From: Selenomonas sputigena ATCC 35185
Lineage (GTDB): Bacteria > Bacillota > Negativicutes > Selenomonadales > Selenomonadaceae
Assembly: GCF_000208405.1 (NCBI RefSeq)
Contig: NC_015437.1
Coordinates: forward strand, 124,001-188,000
Direction of reading: 5' to 3'
Length of the DNA stretch: 64,000 nt
Positions 43,624 through 52,636 of this stretch are shown in pieces (position 1 is the stretch's first letter; the number at the start of each line of letters is the position of its first letter). The notes under the pieces were generated by a model. The model made no database searches. It had not been told where the DNA came from and saw only the letters and a program-made list of their open reading frames with translations. The translations under genes and the position numbers were made by a program.

Positions 43624-45045
43624 ATGGATTTTTCAGCAATCGGCATGGAGCTTGGTCTTCTTGCGCTCGCCCTGCTCTTCTTGGCGATGGGCGTGCTGCT
43701 GCCGAAGAAGGAATCGCGCACGAGTCTCGCGGCGATCTCGGTCGTCGCGCTTCTCGCGCTCTTCGCCTACGGCTTTTCTTTTTATCGGGGCGGCGAGGCG
43801 GCGTCCTTCTACGCGGGGCTTTACGTCGTGGACAATTACGCCGTCTTCTTCAAGCAGCTCTTCATTTTGAGCGCGGCGCTCGTCGTGCTCTTTTCGAGCG
43901 ACTATGTCGAAAGGCTTCTGCGCTCTCGTGCGGAGTTCTACGCGATCCTCGTCTTCGCCGTGCTCGGCATGTGCGTCATGGCTTCGGCGAACGACTTCCT
44001 CACGCTTTACATCGGGCTGGAGCTTATGACGATCTCCTTCTATGTGTTCGTCGGACTCCGCCAGCGTGATGCGCTTTCGAGCGAGGCGGCGATCAAGTAC
44101 CTCGTCTTGGGCGCGGCGGCGTCCGCGATCCTCTTCTTCGGCGTCAGCTTCATCTACGGCGCGGCGGGCAGCCTGCGCTTTGCGGCGGTCGTGAGCAGCC
44201 CGCAGCTCTTCACGCCGCTCGGCATCGTCGGCATGGCGCTCGTCTTTGCCGGCATCTTCTTCAAGCTGTCGATGATACCGTTCCACATGTGGGCGCCCGA
44301 CGTCTACGAGGGAGCGCCCGCGCCTGTCGCCGCGCTCCTCGCCATGGGATCGAAGGCGGCGGCTTTCGCCGTTCTCCTGCGCCTTGTCTTGGCGGTATTC
44401 CCGCCGTTGGGCGGCATGTGGCTCTCGCTTTTGGCCATTCTCGCCGCCGTCTCAATGGTCGGCGGCAATGTCATGGCGATCGTGCAGGACGACGTGAAGC
44501 GCATGCTCGCATATTCTTCCATCGCGCAGGTCGGCTACATGCTCGTCGGCGTCGTCGCGGCGGATGCGGCGGGCATGAAGGCGCTGCTCTTCTACCTCGC
44601 GCTCTATGCCTTTGCGAACATCGGCGCTTTCGCCGTGCTGACCGCTGTCGAGGCGCAGCGCGGCAAGCCCGACATGGCGAACGTCACGGGACTCGCGAGA
44701 ACTGCGCCCGTCCTCGCCGCCGTCATGACGATCTCGCTGCTCTCGATGGCGGGCATCCCGCCGACGGCGGGCTTCGCCGGGAAGCTCTACCTCTTCACGG
44801 CGGTCGTCGATCAGGGCGGCCTGTGGCTCGCCTTCGTCGGCTTCATCATGTCGATGATCTCGGTCTACTACTACCTGCTCGTCGTCAAGGCGATGTACCT
44901 CGGCGAAGGCCCGAAAGAACCCGTAAAGATCTCGGGCGCACTTCGCGCCTGCGTCCTCGTGAGCGTCGCCCTGACGCTCGCCCTCGGCGTCTATCCCGAG
45001 CCTTTGGCGAACCTCACGAACTTCGTGGCGGCGACGTTCTTTTGA
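43624..45045 (+). CDS. nuoN: Complex I proton-pumping subunit N
   Basis: 473 aa with YIGLELMTISFYVFVGLRQRD, FHMWAPDVYEGAPAPVAALL and RMLAYSSIAQVGYML. Last gene of the operon. Confidence 0.96.
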   Translation: MDFSAIGMELGLLALALLFLAMGVLLPKKESRTSLAAISVVALLALFAYGFSFYRGGEAASFYAGLYVVDNYAVFFKQLFILSAALVVLFSSDYVERLLRSRAEFYAILVFAVLGMCVMASANDFLTLYIGLELMTISFYVFVGLRQRDALSSEAAIKYLVLGAAASAILFFGVSFIYGAAGSLRFAAVVSSPQLFTPLGIVGMALVFAGIFFKLSMIPFHMWAPDVYEGAPAPVAALLAMGSKAAAFAVLLRLVLAVFPPLGGMWLSLLAILAAVSMVGGNVMAIVQDDVKRMLAYSSIAQVGYMLVGVVAADAAGMKALLFYLALYAFANIGAFAVLTAVEAQRGKPDMANVTGLARTAPVLAAVMTISLLSMAGIPPTAGFAGKLYLFTAVVDQGGLWLAFVGFIMSMISVYYYLLVVKAMYLGEGPKEPVKISGALRACVLVSVALTLALGVYPEPLANLTNFVAATFF

Positions 45046-45123
45046 CGGACGACGGGAAATATTCTTCGTTCGGTCTGCCGACGACGATTCTTTTTGCTGA
45101 GGCGGAATCTGAGGAGTAATGTC

Positions 45124-45165
45124 ATGAGGCGGCATATTGCCATGAATGGTAATATACCGCCTCAT
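45124..45165. terminator. Hairpin after nuoN
   Basis: ATGAGGCGGCATATTGCC pairs with GGTAATATACCGCCTCAT. The T run is short, but the position fits the end of the nuo transcript. Confidence 0.6.
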
Positions 45166-45177
45166 GTTGATTTCGAT

Positions 45178-45183
45178 TATAAT
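45178..45183 (+). promoter_or_regulatory. Possible -10 element of the defence-like gene pair
   Basis: TATAAT in an AT-rich stretch 32 bases before the ATG; no convincing -35. Confidence 0.3.
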
Positions 45184-45214
45184 TTCAATACATTTCATAC
45201 GAGGTGATTTCAGT

Positions 45215-48200
45215 ATGGAGTATACGAAAATCGTAACAGCTGAGGATTTATCGCGTTATGCAAATTCTTATATCAGTAGGGGCGTGATCCCAGAACTCAT
45301 TTATCTTTTGATTCGTCAGTCGATCTCTGATGGCGATGATTGTAGGATTCCATACGGTGATGGCATAAATCAATCGGGGTTGGATGGCAGCGTGGACTGC
45401 GCGCAGGGCTTTCTTCAGTTTATTCCTATAGGTCGCTCCTATTGGGAAATTGGAACGGGGGCAGATTTTCGGAAAAAAGCTAATGAAGATCTCAACAAAC
45501 GAACGGAACAAGTGGAAGAATCTGAGCGGCGTAATACGACATTTGTATTTGTTACGCCGCGTTTATCGGGAGATTCGAAAGAAGAAAATCAACGAGCGTG
45601 GTCTACACAACATGCAGATAAAGGCTGGAAGGAAATTCGCATTATTGACGGCGTTAGACTTGCTAATTGGTTGTGCGAGTTTCCAGCGATTGCACGATGG
45701 CTGGCAAGAAAAATTGGGATAATTCCAAACGAAAGCGGGATTACGACTCCACTTGAATATTGGGAGGAAAACTTTTCTCGCGGACGAAGTGATAATCCCA
45801 TAATTTCTCCGCTGGTTTATACGGCGACACGAGAAAAAGCATGTCGTGCAATTAAAGATATTTTTACAGGCAAGGAACAATGTCTTTTCCTTCATCCTGA
45901 GAGTGAAGGCGATGTGGAAGATTTTGTTGCTGCATATATAATTTCAACTAAGCATGAAGAGATAAGACAATATGCGCATCAGTGCCTTTTTATCAGTGAT
46001 ACAAGTGCGTGGCGGTCTATAGCTGAATTGAGAAAGCCGCATATTCTTGTTGCTGGTTCGGAACTGGATTTGGATTCGGCACGACAGGATTTGCGTGTGC
46101 TTGCCGAAAACAGACAGCACAGGCTCATCATACCACTATACGGATCGTTATCAGATGGGCAATCTAACGTCGTTAAACTGCAAAGCCCTACACAATATCA
46201 AATTGAAGATATTCTTAGGAAGGAGAACTTTTCCGATGCGCGAAGCAGAGAGCTTGCAAGAATCGGAAATCGAAGACTGTCTGCCCTGCGCCGATATCTT
46301 TTAGGCGGAGCCGTTCCGCGCTACGCAAAATGGGTGGGTGCAGATGATATTGCAAGAGCAAATCTCCTTGGACGATGGAGTGAGAAGAACGTAGCCGATG
46401 TTCAAGTATTGGGTAGTGTACTGGGGATGGAGGAGGGAGAAGCTCTTAGACGTCTGAGAGGCATGCTGTATCAGGCAGATACGCCCCTAGCTCAGATGGA
46501 CGGAAAATGGAGGATTGTTCCACGTGTCGAGGCATGGAATGCACTAGGAAACAGGCTGGCAGATGAGGATTTGGATCGCTTTCAGAAAATCGCGCTTTTG
46601 GTTCTTGGGGAACGAGATCCGAAATTCGATCTGCCGAAAGAAGAGCGATATGCTGCTAATGTTCTTGGAAAGGAACTTACATATTCCACACGCCTTAGAA
46701 AGGGAATGGCGGAAACACTTGCCCTATTGGGAAGTCGCCCCCAGGCTCTGAGTCAGTGCTCTCGTGGAAAAGCAGAAAGTGTCGCAGCAAGGGTTGTCCA
46801 TAACCTATTCTGTGATGCTGATTGGGAGCGGTGGGCCGGGCTGGACTCTATTATGCCATTACTTGCCGAGGCGGCACCAAAAGCATTCCTGGACGCAGTG
46901 GAAGAGTCTCTTTCCGATTTGTGCACTACACCATTTCGCGAGGTGTTTGCCCAAGAAGGGGGCGACTTGTTTGGCGGTGGAAACTATATCAGCGGATTGC
47001 TTTGGGGTTTGGAGTGCCTTGCGTGGAGTCCTGAGTATCTTGCGAGAACAGTAGTCGTTTTGGCAGAGCTTGCCTCGATTGATCCGGGAGGAAGGTATAG
47101 CAATAGACCTGAACAGTCACTTGCAGATATTTTTTTGCCTTGGCATATACAAACGACGGCATCATTTGAGCAGAGGGAAGCAGCAATCAAAAAGATTTTG
47201 AAAGAGCAGCCCAATGTTGGCTGGAAGCTACTGCTTTCGTTACTGCCCAACAACCTTGGGTCTACCAGTGGCTGCTATCGTCCCGTATGGCGCAACTTTA
47301 TTCCATCGGATTGGGAAGATGATGTGCTTGTCAGTGAGTACTGGGCACAAATCCATATGTTGGCAGAACTTGCCGCAGAGATGACGCATTCGGATGTTGA
47401 AAGACTTATGGAACTGATGGATCGTCTTTCTGACTTGCCTCATGAGACGCAAGAGGTTGTTTTGAAGCATTTGATGTCAGATCATATCCTCCAAATGCCT
47501 GAACCGAAGCGAGTCATTATCTGGGAGAAACTGGATGAGCTTGTACGCCGCCATCGAAAATTTTCGGATGCACAGTGGGCTCTCCCTAAAGAAACAATTA
47601 CAAAAATTGAGCAGATTGCAAACAATATCACGCCTGCCGACCCAATGCTGCGATACCGCTATCTTTTTTCAGAGAGTGATCATGATCTGTTTGATGAGAA
47701 AGGAAAGTATGAAGAACAGAGGGAGCACCTTGATGAAAAGCGTCGTTCAGCCCTTGCTAAAATTATGGGCGATGGAGGAGATTTTGCTCAATGTTTGGAG
47801 TTTGCGCGGACGACAGCGATGCCGTATAAAGTTGGCCAAACGATGGGGGCGATTGCATCTGATCGCGTTGAAGCTGAGATATTGCCAAGTCAGCTGACTG
47901 CTGATGATGAAGTGGTAAAACGTGTTGTTGCAGGATTTGTCTGGGCTCGATTTTGGCAACGGGGGATTCAATGGGTCGATAATTTGCTTCAGCGAAATTG
48001 GGAGCCGCCACGCTGTGCAGAGTTTCTCCTACTTTTACCATTTCAAGAGGAGATTTGGGAACGTGTATCGTCGTATCTGGGTGAATCACATGAGGAGCTA
48101 TACTGGAAGCATGTAGATGTGCGAACGGGAATCTGGAAATGGGAGGCTGTATTTGTCATAGAGAAACTTATTGCATATGGTCGTGCAGGTGCAGCCGTTA

Positions 48201-49030
48201 ACTGTCTTACCTATGTGCTTGATGATGAGGAGGGCTTTGATTCGGACATTGTGACACGTGCGCTGATAGCGGTACTAGCGAATCCTCAAGAGATCAAACA
48301 ATTGGAGCGTTACGATACAATTGAGTTAATTAAACAGCTTCAATCATCAACTTCTGTCGATATAGAAGCGCTGTATCAGATTGAATGGAATTTTCTCCCT
48401 TGGTTTGACCGCCTTTCAGAAGATATTCCACTTACTCTTGAGGAACGTCTTGCTTCAGAGCCGGCATTCTTTGCAGAGATGATAAAATATGCATTTCGCT
48501 CCAAGAATGATTCTGCTGATTCCGTCGAAAGACTGGATGAGAAGAAACAATCACTTTCTGAACATGCATATACACTCTTGAATCGTTGGAGCACCTGTCC
48601 GGGGATGCAAAAGGATGGTTCGTTCAACGAAGAGGTCTTTCGTGCTTGGATTACCGAAGTGCGTCGTCTCACAGAAGAAAGTGGACATGATGAAATTGCG
48701 CAAGTGGAAATTGGGAAGGTACTAACCCATGCGTCGGCAGATCCTAGTGGTTTGTGGATTCACAAATCGGTTGCTGATGTTTTGAATAGACGAGATTCAA
48801 AGATAATGAGGCGTGACTTTATGATTGCGCTTATGAATCAGCGTGGTGTTTACAGCTTTTCGCATGGTGTTCAAGAGAGGGAATTGGCGCGAGGATACAG
48901 AGAAAAAGCCGAGGCTGCTGAAAAGGCAGGCTTTGTCCGCTTTGCTACGACAATGCGTGAGTTAGCAGATCGGTATGATGAGGATGCCGAGCGGGACGAG
49001 AATAGAGATCCTTTAGAGGAATATTCTTGA
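45215..49030 (+). CDS. Very large protein with nuclease-like N terminus and degenerate NTPase-like region; candidate defence protein
   Basis: 1271 aa from the ATG at 45215 (GAGGTGA upstream). Residues 53-100 (SGLDGSVDC...WEIGTGADFRKKA, then LNKRTEQ) and 108-170 (FVFVTPR...IIDGVRLANWLCEFPAIARWLA) resemble, from memory, the N-terminal module of large STAND-like defence proteins, a PD-(D/E)XK-like fold with D57 and E78. Residues ~215-230 (FLHPESEGDVEDF) sit where a P-loop would be but lack GxGKT. The remaining ~900 residues are helical, repeat-like and unassigned. GC and codon use are clearly lower than in the nuo genes. It is followed 73 bases later by a nuclease-helicase gene. Confidence 0.75.
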   Translation: MEYTKIVTAEDLSRYANSYISRGVIPELIYLLIRQSISDGDDCRIPYGDGINQSGLDGSVDCAQGFLQFIPIGRSYWEIGTGADFRKKANEDLNKRTEQVEESERRNTTFVFVTPRLSGDSKEENQRAWSTQHADKGWKEIRIIDGVRLANWLCEFPAIARWLARKIGIIPNESGITTPLEYWEENFSRGRSDNPIISPLVYTATREKACRAIKDIFTGKEQCLFLHPESEGDVEDFVAAYIISTKHEEIRQYAHQCLFISDTSAWRSIAELRKPHILVAGSELDLDSARQDLRVLAENRQHRLIIPLYGSLSDGQSNVVKLQSPTQYQIEDILRKENFSDARSRELARIGNRRLSALRRYLLGGAVPRYAKWVGADDIARANLLGRWSEKNVADVQVLGSVLGMEEGEALRRLRGMLYQADTPLAQMDGKWRIVPRVEAWNALGNRLADEDLDRFQKIALLVLGERDPKFDLPKEERYAANVLGKELTYSTRLRKGMAETLALLGSRPQALSQCSRGKAESVAARVVHNLFCDADWERWAGLDSIMPLLAEAAPKAFLDAVEESLSDLCTTPFREVFAQEGGDLFGGGNYISGLLWGLECLAWSPEYLARTVVVLAELASIDPGGRYSNRPEQSLADIFLPWHIQTTASFEQREAAIKKILKEQPNVGWKLLLSLLPNNLGSTSGCYRPVWRNFIPSDWEDDVLVSEYWAQIHMLAELAAEMTHSDVERLMELMDRLSDLPHETQEVVLKHLMSDHILQMPEPKRVIIWEKLDELVRRHRKFSDAQWALPKETITKIEQIANNITPADPMLRYRYLFSESDHDLFDEKGKYEEQREHLDEKRRSALAKIMGDGGDFAQCLEFARTTAMPYKVGQTMGAIASDRVEAEILPSQLTADDEVVKRVVAGFVWARFWQRGIQWVDNLLQRNWEPPRCAEFLLLLPFQEEIWERVSSYLGESHEELYWKHVDVRTGIWKWEAVFVIEKLIAYGRAGAAVNCLTYVLDDEEGFDSDIVTRALIAVLANPQEIKQLERYDTIELIKQLQSSTSVDIEALYQIEWNFLPWFDRLSEDIPLTLEERLASEPAFFAEMIKYAFRSKNDSADSVERLDEKKQSLSEHAYTLLNRWSTCPGMQKDGSFNEEVFRAWITEVRRLTEESGHDEIAQVEIGKVLTHASADPSGLWIHKSVADVLNRRDSKIMRRDFMIALMNQRGVYSFSHGVQERELARGYREKAEAAEKAGFVRFATTMRELADRYDEDAERDENRDPLEEYS

Positions 49031-49103
49031 CCAAACAAGGGCTTGTTTTACTTTGTGGTCATTCCTATTATGATTCTGGTTATAGCATGGAAAGGGGACT
49101 AAA

Positions 49104-51065
49104 TTGGCAAGAGCATATTATTCTAGCTCGATTCAAAGCTTTCTGGATACTGAAGTAGAACAGATTCTTGGACAGTTGCTGATTCATGATGTGTTCAAAA
49201 CGGAGGATTTTCAGAAACACGCTTGGCGTGAGGAGATACTTATTTTGAAAGAGCAACTAATTGCATTTGAGGATGGAGGAATTATCTTTGAGTTTACAAT
49301 TCCGCGCATGGGACATCGGCTTGATGTTGTAATTATCATTGCAGGAATCCTTTTTCTGTTAGAATTTAAAGTGGGAGACAAGGAGTATAGAAAAGCGACC
49401 GAAGACCAAGTGATGGATTATGCACTTGATCTAAAATATTTTCATGAGGCGAGTAAAACGCGCATACTCATGCCGATGATTGTGGCAACGGAAGCTGTTG
49501 AAGAGATCTGTACGCCATCTTTATTGGAGGACGGTATCGGTGAGGTGTTGCATTGCAATCGACATAATATAGGTAGCACTATTCATCGCAGTTTATCTCA
49601 AATGCATGCATCTCCTTTGTCGATGGAGTTTTGGCTAAATGCTCGTTATGCACCGACGCCGACCATCATCGAAGCGGCGCAGGCACTCTATCGAAACCAC
49701 TCGGTACATGAGATTTCTCGAAATGATGCAGGGGCGGAAAATTTAACTGAGACGACCGCAACGATCAATCAAATTATCGATGATTGCAAGACCAACCATC
49801 GAAAAGCTATTTGCTTCGTCACCGGGGTCCCTGGCGCCGGCAAAACATTAGCTGGCCTAAATATTGCTAATGAACGTCATCGATTTGATGCGGATGAACA
49901 CGCTGTGTTTCTTTCAGGTAACGGCCCTCTCGTAGAAGTTTTGCAGGAGGCACTTGCACGTGATCGCGCAAAAGTAAAAGGAGTGACCAAGGCGGAGGCG
50001 AAGCGTGAAACGAAGGCTTTTATTCAAGCGATTCACAAGTTCCGTGACGAGGCGCTAACGTCAGAACGACCGCCTATTGAAAAAGTGGCTATTTTCGATG
50101 AGGCGCAACGTGCATGGGATGCACATGCTCTTAGTGCTTTCATGGCGCGAAAAAAGGGGAATCCCAATTTCGTTCAATCGGAACCGGAATTTCTCATTAG
50201 TATTATGGATCGCCATGCGGATTGGGCAGTGATCGTATGCCTTGTCGGTGGTGGCCAGGAGATACATACAGGTGAGGCCGGAATATCTGAATGGTTGGAA
50301 GCGCTACAGCATGAGTATACTTTTTGGGATATTTATCTTTCTGATCAGATGACAGATTCCGAATATATGGGTGGAAATGGTGGCATGAAAGCTATCCTCG
50401 GTGATCGCAACTATACGATTGCACCATCACTTCATTTAGGGGTTTCATTGCGCTCCTTTCGTAGTGAAAAGCTATCGGGATTCGTCAAGGCTTTACTTGA
50501 TAATGATGTTGTTGCGGCGCAGCGAATATATATGGAACTTTGCACGGATTATCCCATCGTTTTGACACGAAATCTGGCACAAGCCAAAGCATGGGTGAAA
50601 GAAAAGGCAAGAGGAACGGAGCGTTATGGCTTGCTGGCATCGGCAGAGGGGAAGCGTCTTCGTGGTCTTGGAATATCCGTGTCCGCCGAAATGGATCATG
50701 TTGGCTGGTTCTTAAATGAGAAAGAGCATGTAAATTCTTCTTATTATCTTGAAGTCCCAGCTTCTGAATTTGAAATTCAAGGTCTAGAGATCGACTACGC
50801 TCTTTTGGCCTGGGATGCCGACTTCCGATACGTTCATGGTACTTTTGATTATTATCGCTTTCGCGGAACACAATGGAATCACATTCGCCAGGAGCAGCGA
50901 AAGAAATATTTGAAGAATGCATATCGAGTGCTATTGACGAGAGCACGGCAGGGGCTTGTTATTTTCGTTCCTGAGGGTGATGCGGATGATGCTACGCGTA
51001 AAGCGGAATATTATGATGGAACATACGAGTATTTGCGTAGGATTGGGATTGCAGAGATTCATTGA
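49104..51065 (+). CDS. PD-(D/E)XK nuclease fused to DUF2075/SLFN-type helicase
   Basis: 653 aa, TTG start behind AAAGGGG. The N-terminal nuclease has RLDVV (D74), LLEFKV (E87-x-K89) and Q102-x3-Y, a complete PD-(D/E)XK-plus-QxxxY set. The helicase has Walker A GVPGAGKTL (~240), Walker B IFDEAQRAWD (~330) and the late motifs EIQGLEID and NAYRVLLTRARQG (~604). It should unwind and cut nucleic acid. Low GC like the preceding gene, with which it likely forms an operon. Confidence 0.85.
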   Translation: MARAYYSSSIQSFLDTEVEQILGQLLIHDVFKTEDFQKHAWREEILILKEQLIAFEDGGIIFEFTIPRMGHRLDVVIIIAGILFLLEFKVGDKEYRKATEDQVMDYALDLKYFHEASKTRILMPMIVATEAVEEICTPSLLEDGIGEVLHCNRHNIGSTIHRSLSQMHASPLSMEFWLNARYAPTPTIIEAAQALYRNHSVHEISRNDAGAENLTETTATINQIIDDCKTNHRKAICFVTGVPGAGKTLAGLNIANERHRFDADEHAVFLSGNGPLVEVLQEALARDRAKVKGVTKAEAKRETKAFIQAIHKFRDEALTSERPPIEKVAIFDEAQRAWDAHALSAFMARKKGNPNFVQSEPEFLISIMDRHADWAVIVCLVGGGQEIHTGEAGISEWLEALQHEYTFWDIYLSDQMTDSEYMGGNGGMKAILGDRNYTIAPSLHLGVSLRSFRSEKLSGFVKALLDNDVVAAQRIYMELCTDYPIVLTRNLAQAKAWVKEKARGTERYGLLASAEGKRLRGLGISVSAEMDHVGWFLNEKEHVNSSYYLEVPASEFEIQGLEIDYALLAWDADFRYVHGTFDYYRFRGTQWNHIRQEQRKKYLKNAYRVLLTRARQGLVIFVPEGDADDATRKAEYYDGTYEYLRRIGIAEIH

Positions 51066-51093
51066 TTCCGCGCCAATCTGTTTAACGCTTAAG

Positions 51094-51146
51094 GAAACGC
51101 TGATAAAATGAAGTCGCCCAGATTTGCGCAGATGCGCTGTATCTAT
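51094..51146 (+). repeat. MITE-like repeat, family 2, partial copy
   Basis: AACGCTGATAAAATGAAGTC followed by a block ending GATGCGCTGTATCTATCG; the same block lies inverted at about 51766-51828. Confidence 0.65.
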
Positions 51147-51147
51147 C

Positions 51148-51262
51148 GAGGAGACAAGCTACACGCACAAACGTCCACTTTGTGGACATTGTGCGCCGCC
51201 CTTAATGAAAGGTACCCAATCAATCTGCGCCCTTCGGGCTTGACTTCTTGGACTGTCATAGT
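51148..51262 (+). repeat. Dispersed repeat, family 1, copy e
   Basis: GTCCACTTTGTGGAC palindrome, TGCGCCGCCCTTA, CCAATCAATCTGCGCCC and GGGCTTGACTTCTTGG. It abuts the trailer end of a mini-CRISPR. Confidence 0.75.
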
Positions 51263-51265
51263 AAC

Positions 51266-51371
51266 AAACCGCAAGCGGTATGAGGTCACATGTGACCCCA
51301 ACAGCGTGGCGCCGCCGGAAATGAAGCTATTGTAGTTTCAATACCGCAAGCGGTATGAGGTCACATGTGAC
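51266..51371 (-). CRISPR. Mini-CRISPR 1 (one spacer)
   Basis: A 37-base repeat (51335-51371) which on the minus strand begins GTCACATGTGACCTCATACC and ends CGGTATTGAAAC, the classic ATTGAAAC handle. A 38-base spacer (51297-51334) and a terminal repeat lacking the handle (51266-51296) complete the locus. The same repeat recurs at three other loci. Confidence 0.85.
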
Positions 51372-51616
51372 TGTGTCTGGGAGGCTGCAGAAACAGAAGG
51401 CTCAAAAGGTGGTTTTGGAAAACCTCCTCGAAACCGAACGTATGATCGCACTTTTTCGGCTGTCATTACATACCCCGCGAGTATGTAATGACAGCGCCAA
51501 GCCTTATATAGCAAGGCTTGCGGCGATTCGAGGAAAATCGGAAAACCTACCCCGTTTTTTCGCCTCTGAGAGGTTTTCTACTTTTCATACTCAACATGGT
51601 TTTTCACATTTGTCAA
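51372..51616 (-). promoter_or_regulatory. Leader of mini-CRISPR 1
   Basis: About 240 bases, homologous to the leaders at 54893 and 62014. TTGACA at 51616-51611 on the minus strand lies upstream, with a poor -10 here. It contains the palindromes TCATTACATAC/GTATGTAATGA and GCCTT...AAGGC. Confidence 0.7.
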
Positions 51617-51626
51617 ACATATCCAA

Positions 51627-51656
51627 GAAGCAAACCTGCAGGGCGCAGATGATTGG
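51627..51656 (-). repeat. Dispersed repeat, family 1, short fragment
   Basis: TCCAAGAAGCAAACCTGCAG then GGCGCAGATGATTGGG matches the core of family 1 in inverted orientation. Confidence 0.55.
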
Positions 51657-51666
51657 GCATATCATA

Positions 51667-51828
51667 AGAAGCGCTGATAAATTCAGTCACCCGTCTTCAT
51701 ACATCTGTCCTGTCATCGTCGACAAACCCTTGATACAGCACCACATGATTGTCCGACGTTGACCGCGATAGATACAGTGCATCTGTGAAAATCCAGGCAA
51801 CTTCATTTTATCAGCGCTTCACTAGCTC
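51667..51828. repeat. MITE-like repeat, family 2, with terminal inverted repeats
   Basis: About 160 bases bounded by AAGCGCTGATAAA and TTTATCAGCGCTT. No open frame. The bases after it to 51926 show no gene. Confidence 0.65.
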
Positions 51829-51926
51829 GTCGCCACCCTCCGCATCGCAATGGGGAACGAATACGTTTCAAAACAGCCACAAGGGCGGCAAAGGGCGATC
51901 CCGGAAGCAATCCCAAGGGGCGGCGT

Positions 51927-52500
51927 TCAACGTTGACCAACCAGAGCCGCATACTTCGCACGCTCGTCAGCTGGAATCTGCAGCACGTCCATCGCTTTTT
52001 CCACGGAGAAGTTCATGCTTTGCATCACGTTGCGGATGGCTGTAATCGTCGTTTCAAGCACACCTTGCGACAGGCCTTGCGACAAACCTTGCGACAAGCC
52101 TTCTGCTCTCGCCTCTTCAGCGCGAACCTCTAATGCACGCTCTTGATTCCAAGCAAAATTCAGCATATCGAAAACCTCCTCCTCCTGCTTCTGACGGAAA
52201 TAATCTTCCAGATAATTATGCGCGATACAGTATCGCGTGGCTTCGCTTATTGCGACTTCGAGCGCATTTCCGCTCTTGACACTTTCTCGCACCTTGGCGA
52301 CGAAAACGCTGTAGCTTCTGAGCGCATGGCTTTTTTCTAGTATCGGACGATTCCGCTTATCATTGATATTGAGAACTTTGACTGCAAGCTCTATATCTCC
52401 CTGGCACCGTTCAAAAGCATCCGATAAGCGCAACACCCACATATCTGGCATTTCCGCCTCACCATTATAGAACACATAAAACTTCGGTGTTGGGGCTGTC
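51927..52500 (-). pseudogene. Rpn-family nuclease, 5'-truncated
   Basis: It retains the region from PTPKFYVFYNG to the common end FSVEKAMDVLQIPADERAKYAALV, but the first ~110 residues with the nuclease core, present in the 63255 copy, are missing. The upstream junction (~52497) is a hairpin sequence related to the terminator at 35152. The hinge contains three GLSQ repeats encoded by CTTGCGACA units. An open frame to an ATG at 52526 exists but its start is foreign sequence. Confidence 0.8.
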
Positions 52501-52580
52501 GCATGAGTCGAATTTGACTTATGCACAGCCTCTCTTTTTTATTGCGTGAATCAAATATTCATTTCGATGAAAAGACTCTC

Positions 52581-52620
52581 GAAAAAAATGCGCAGGAAAG
52601 AACGCTGTACCATGCCAGCT
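52581..52620 (-). terminator. Terminator of the IS1182-type transposase
   Basis: CGCAGGAAA and TTTCCTGCG arms around a 22-base loop just past the transposase stop. Confidence 0.55.
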
Positions 52621-52636
52621 TTTTTCCTGCGTATTT

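Noticed and set aside
45124-45165. Possible regulator site for the 45215 gene
   Set aside because: The inverted repeat is long and positioned as a transcript end for nuoN; no operator-like spacing to the possible -10.
51355-51762. Open frame covering a CRISPR repeat and leader (similar frames at 54836 and 61924)
   Set aside because: These frames arise from the repeated leader sequence, which is palindromic and conserved as DNA; no ribosome binding site.
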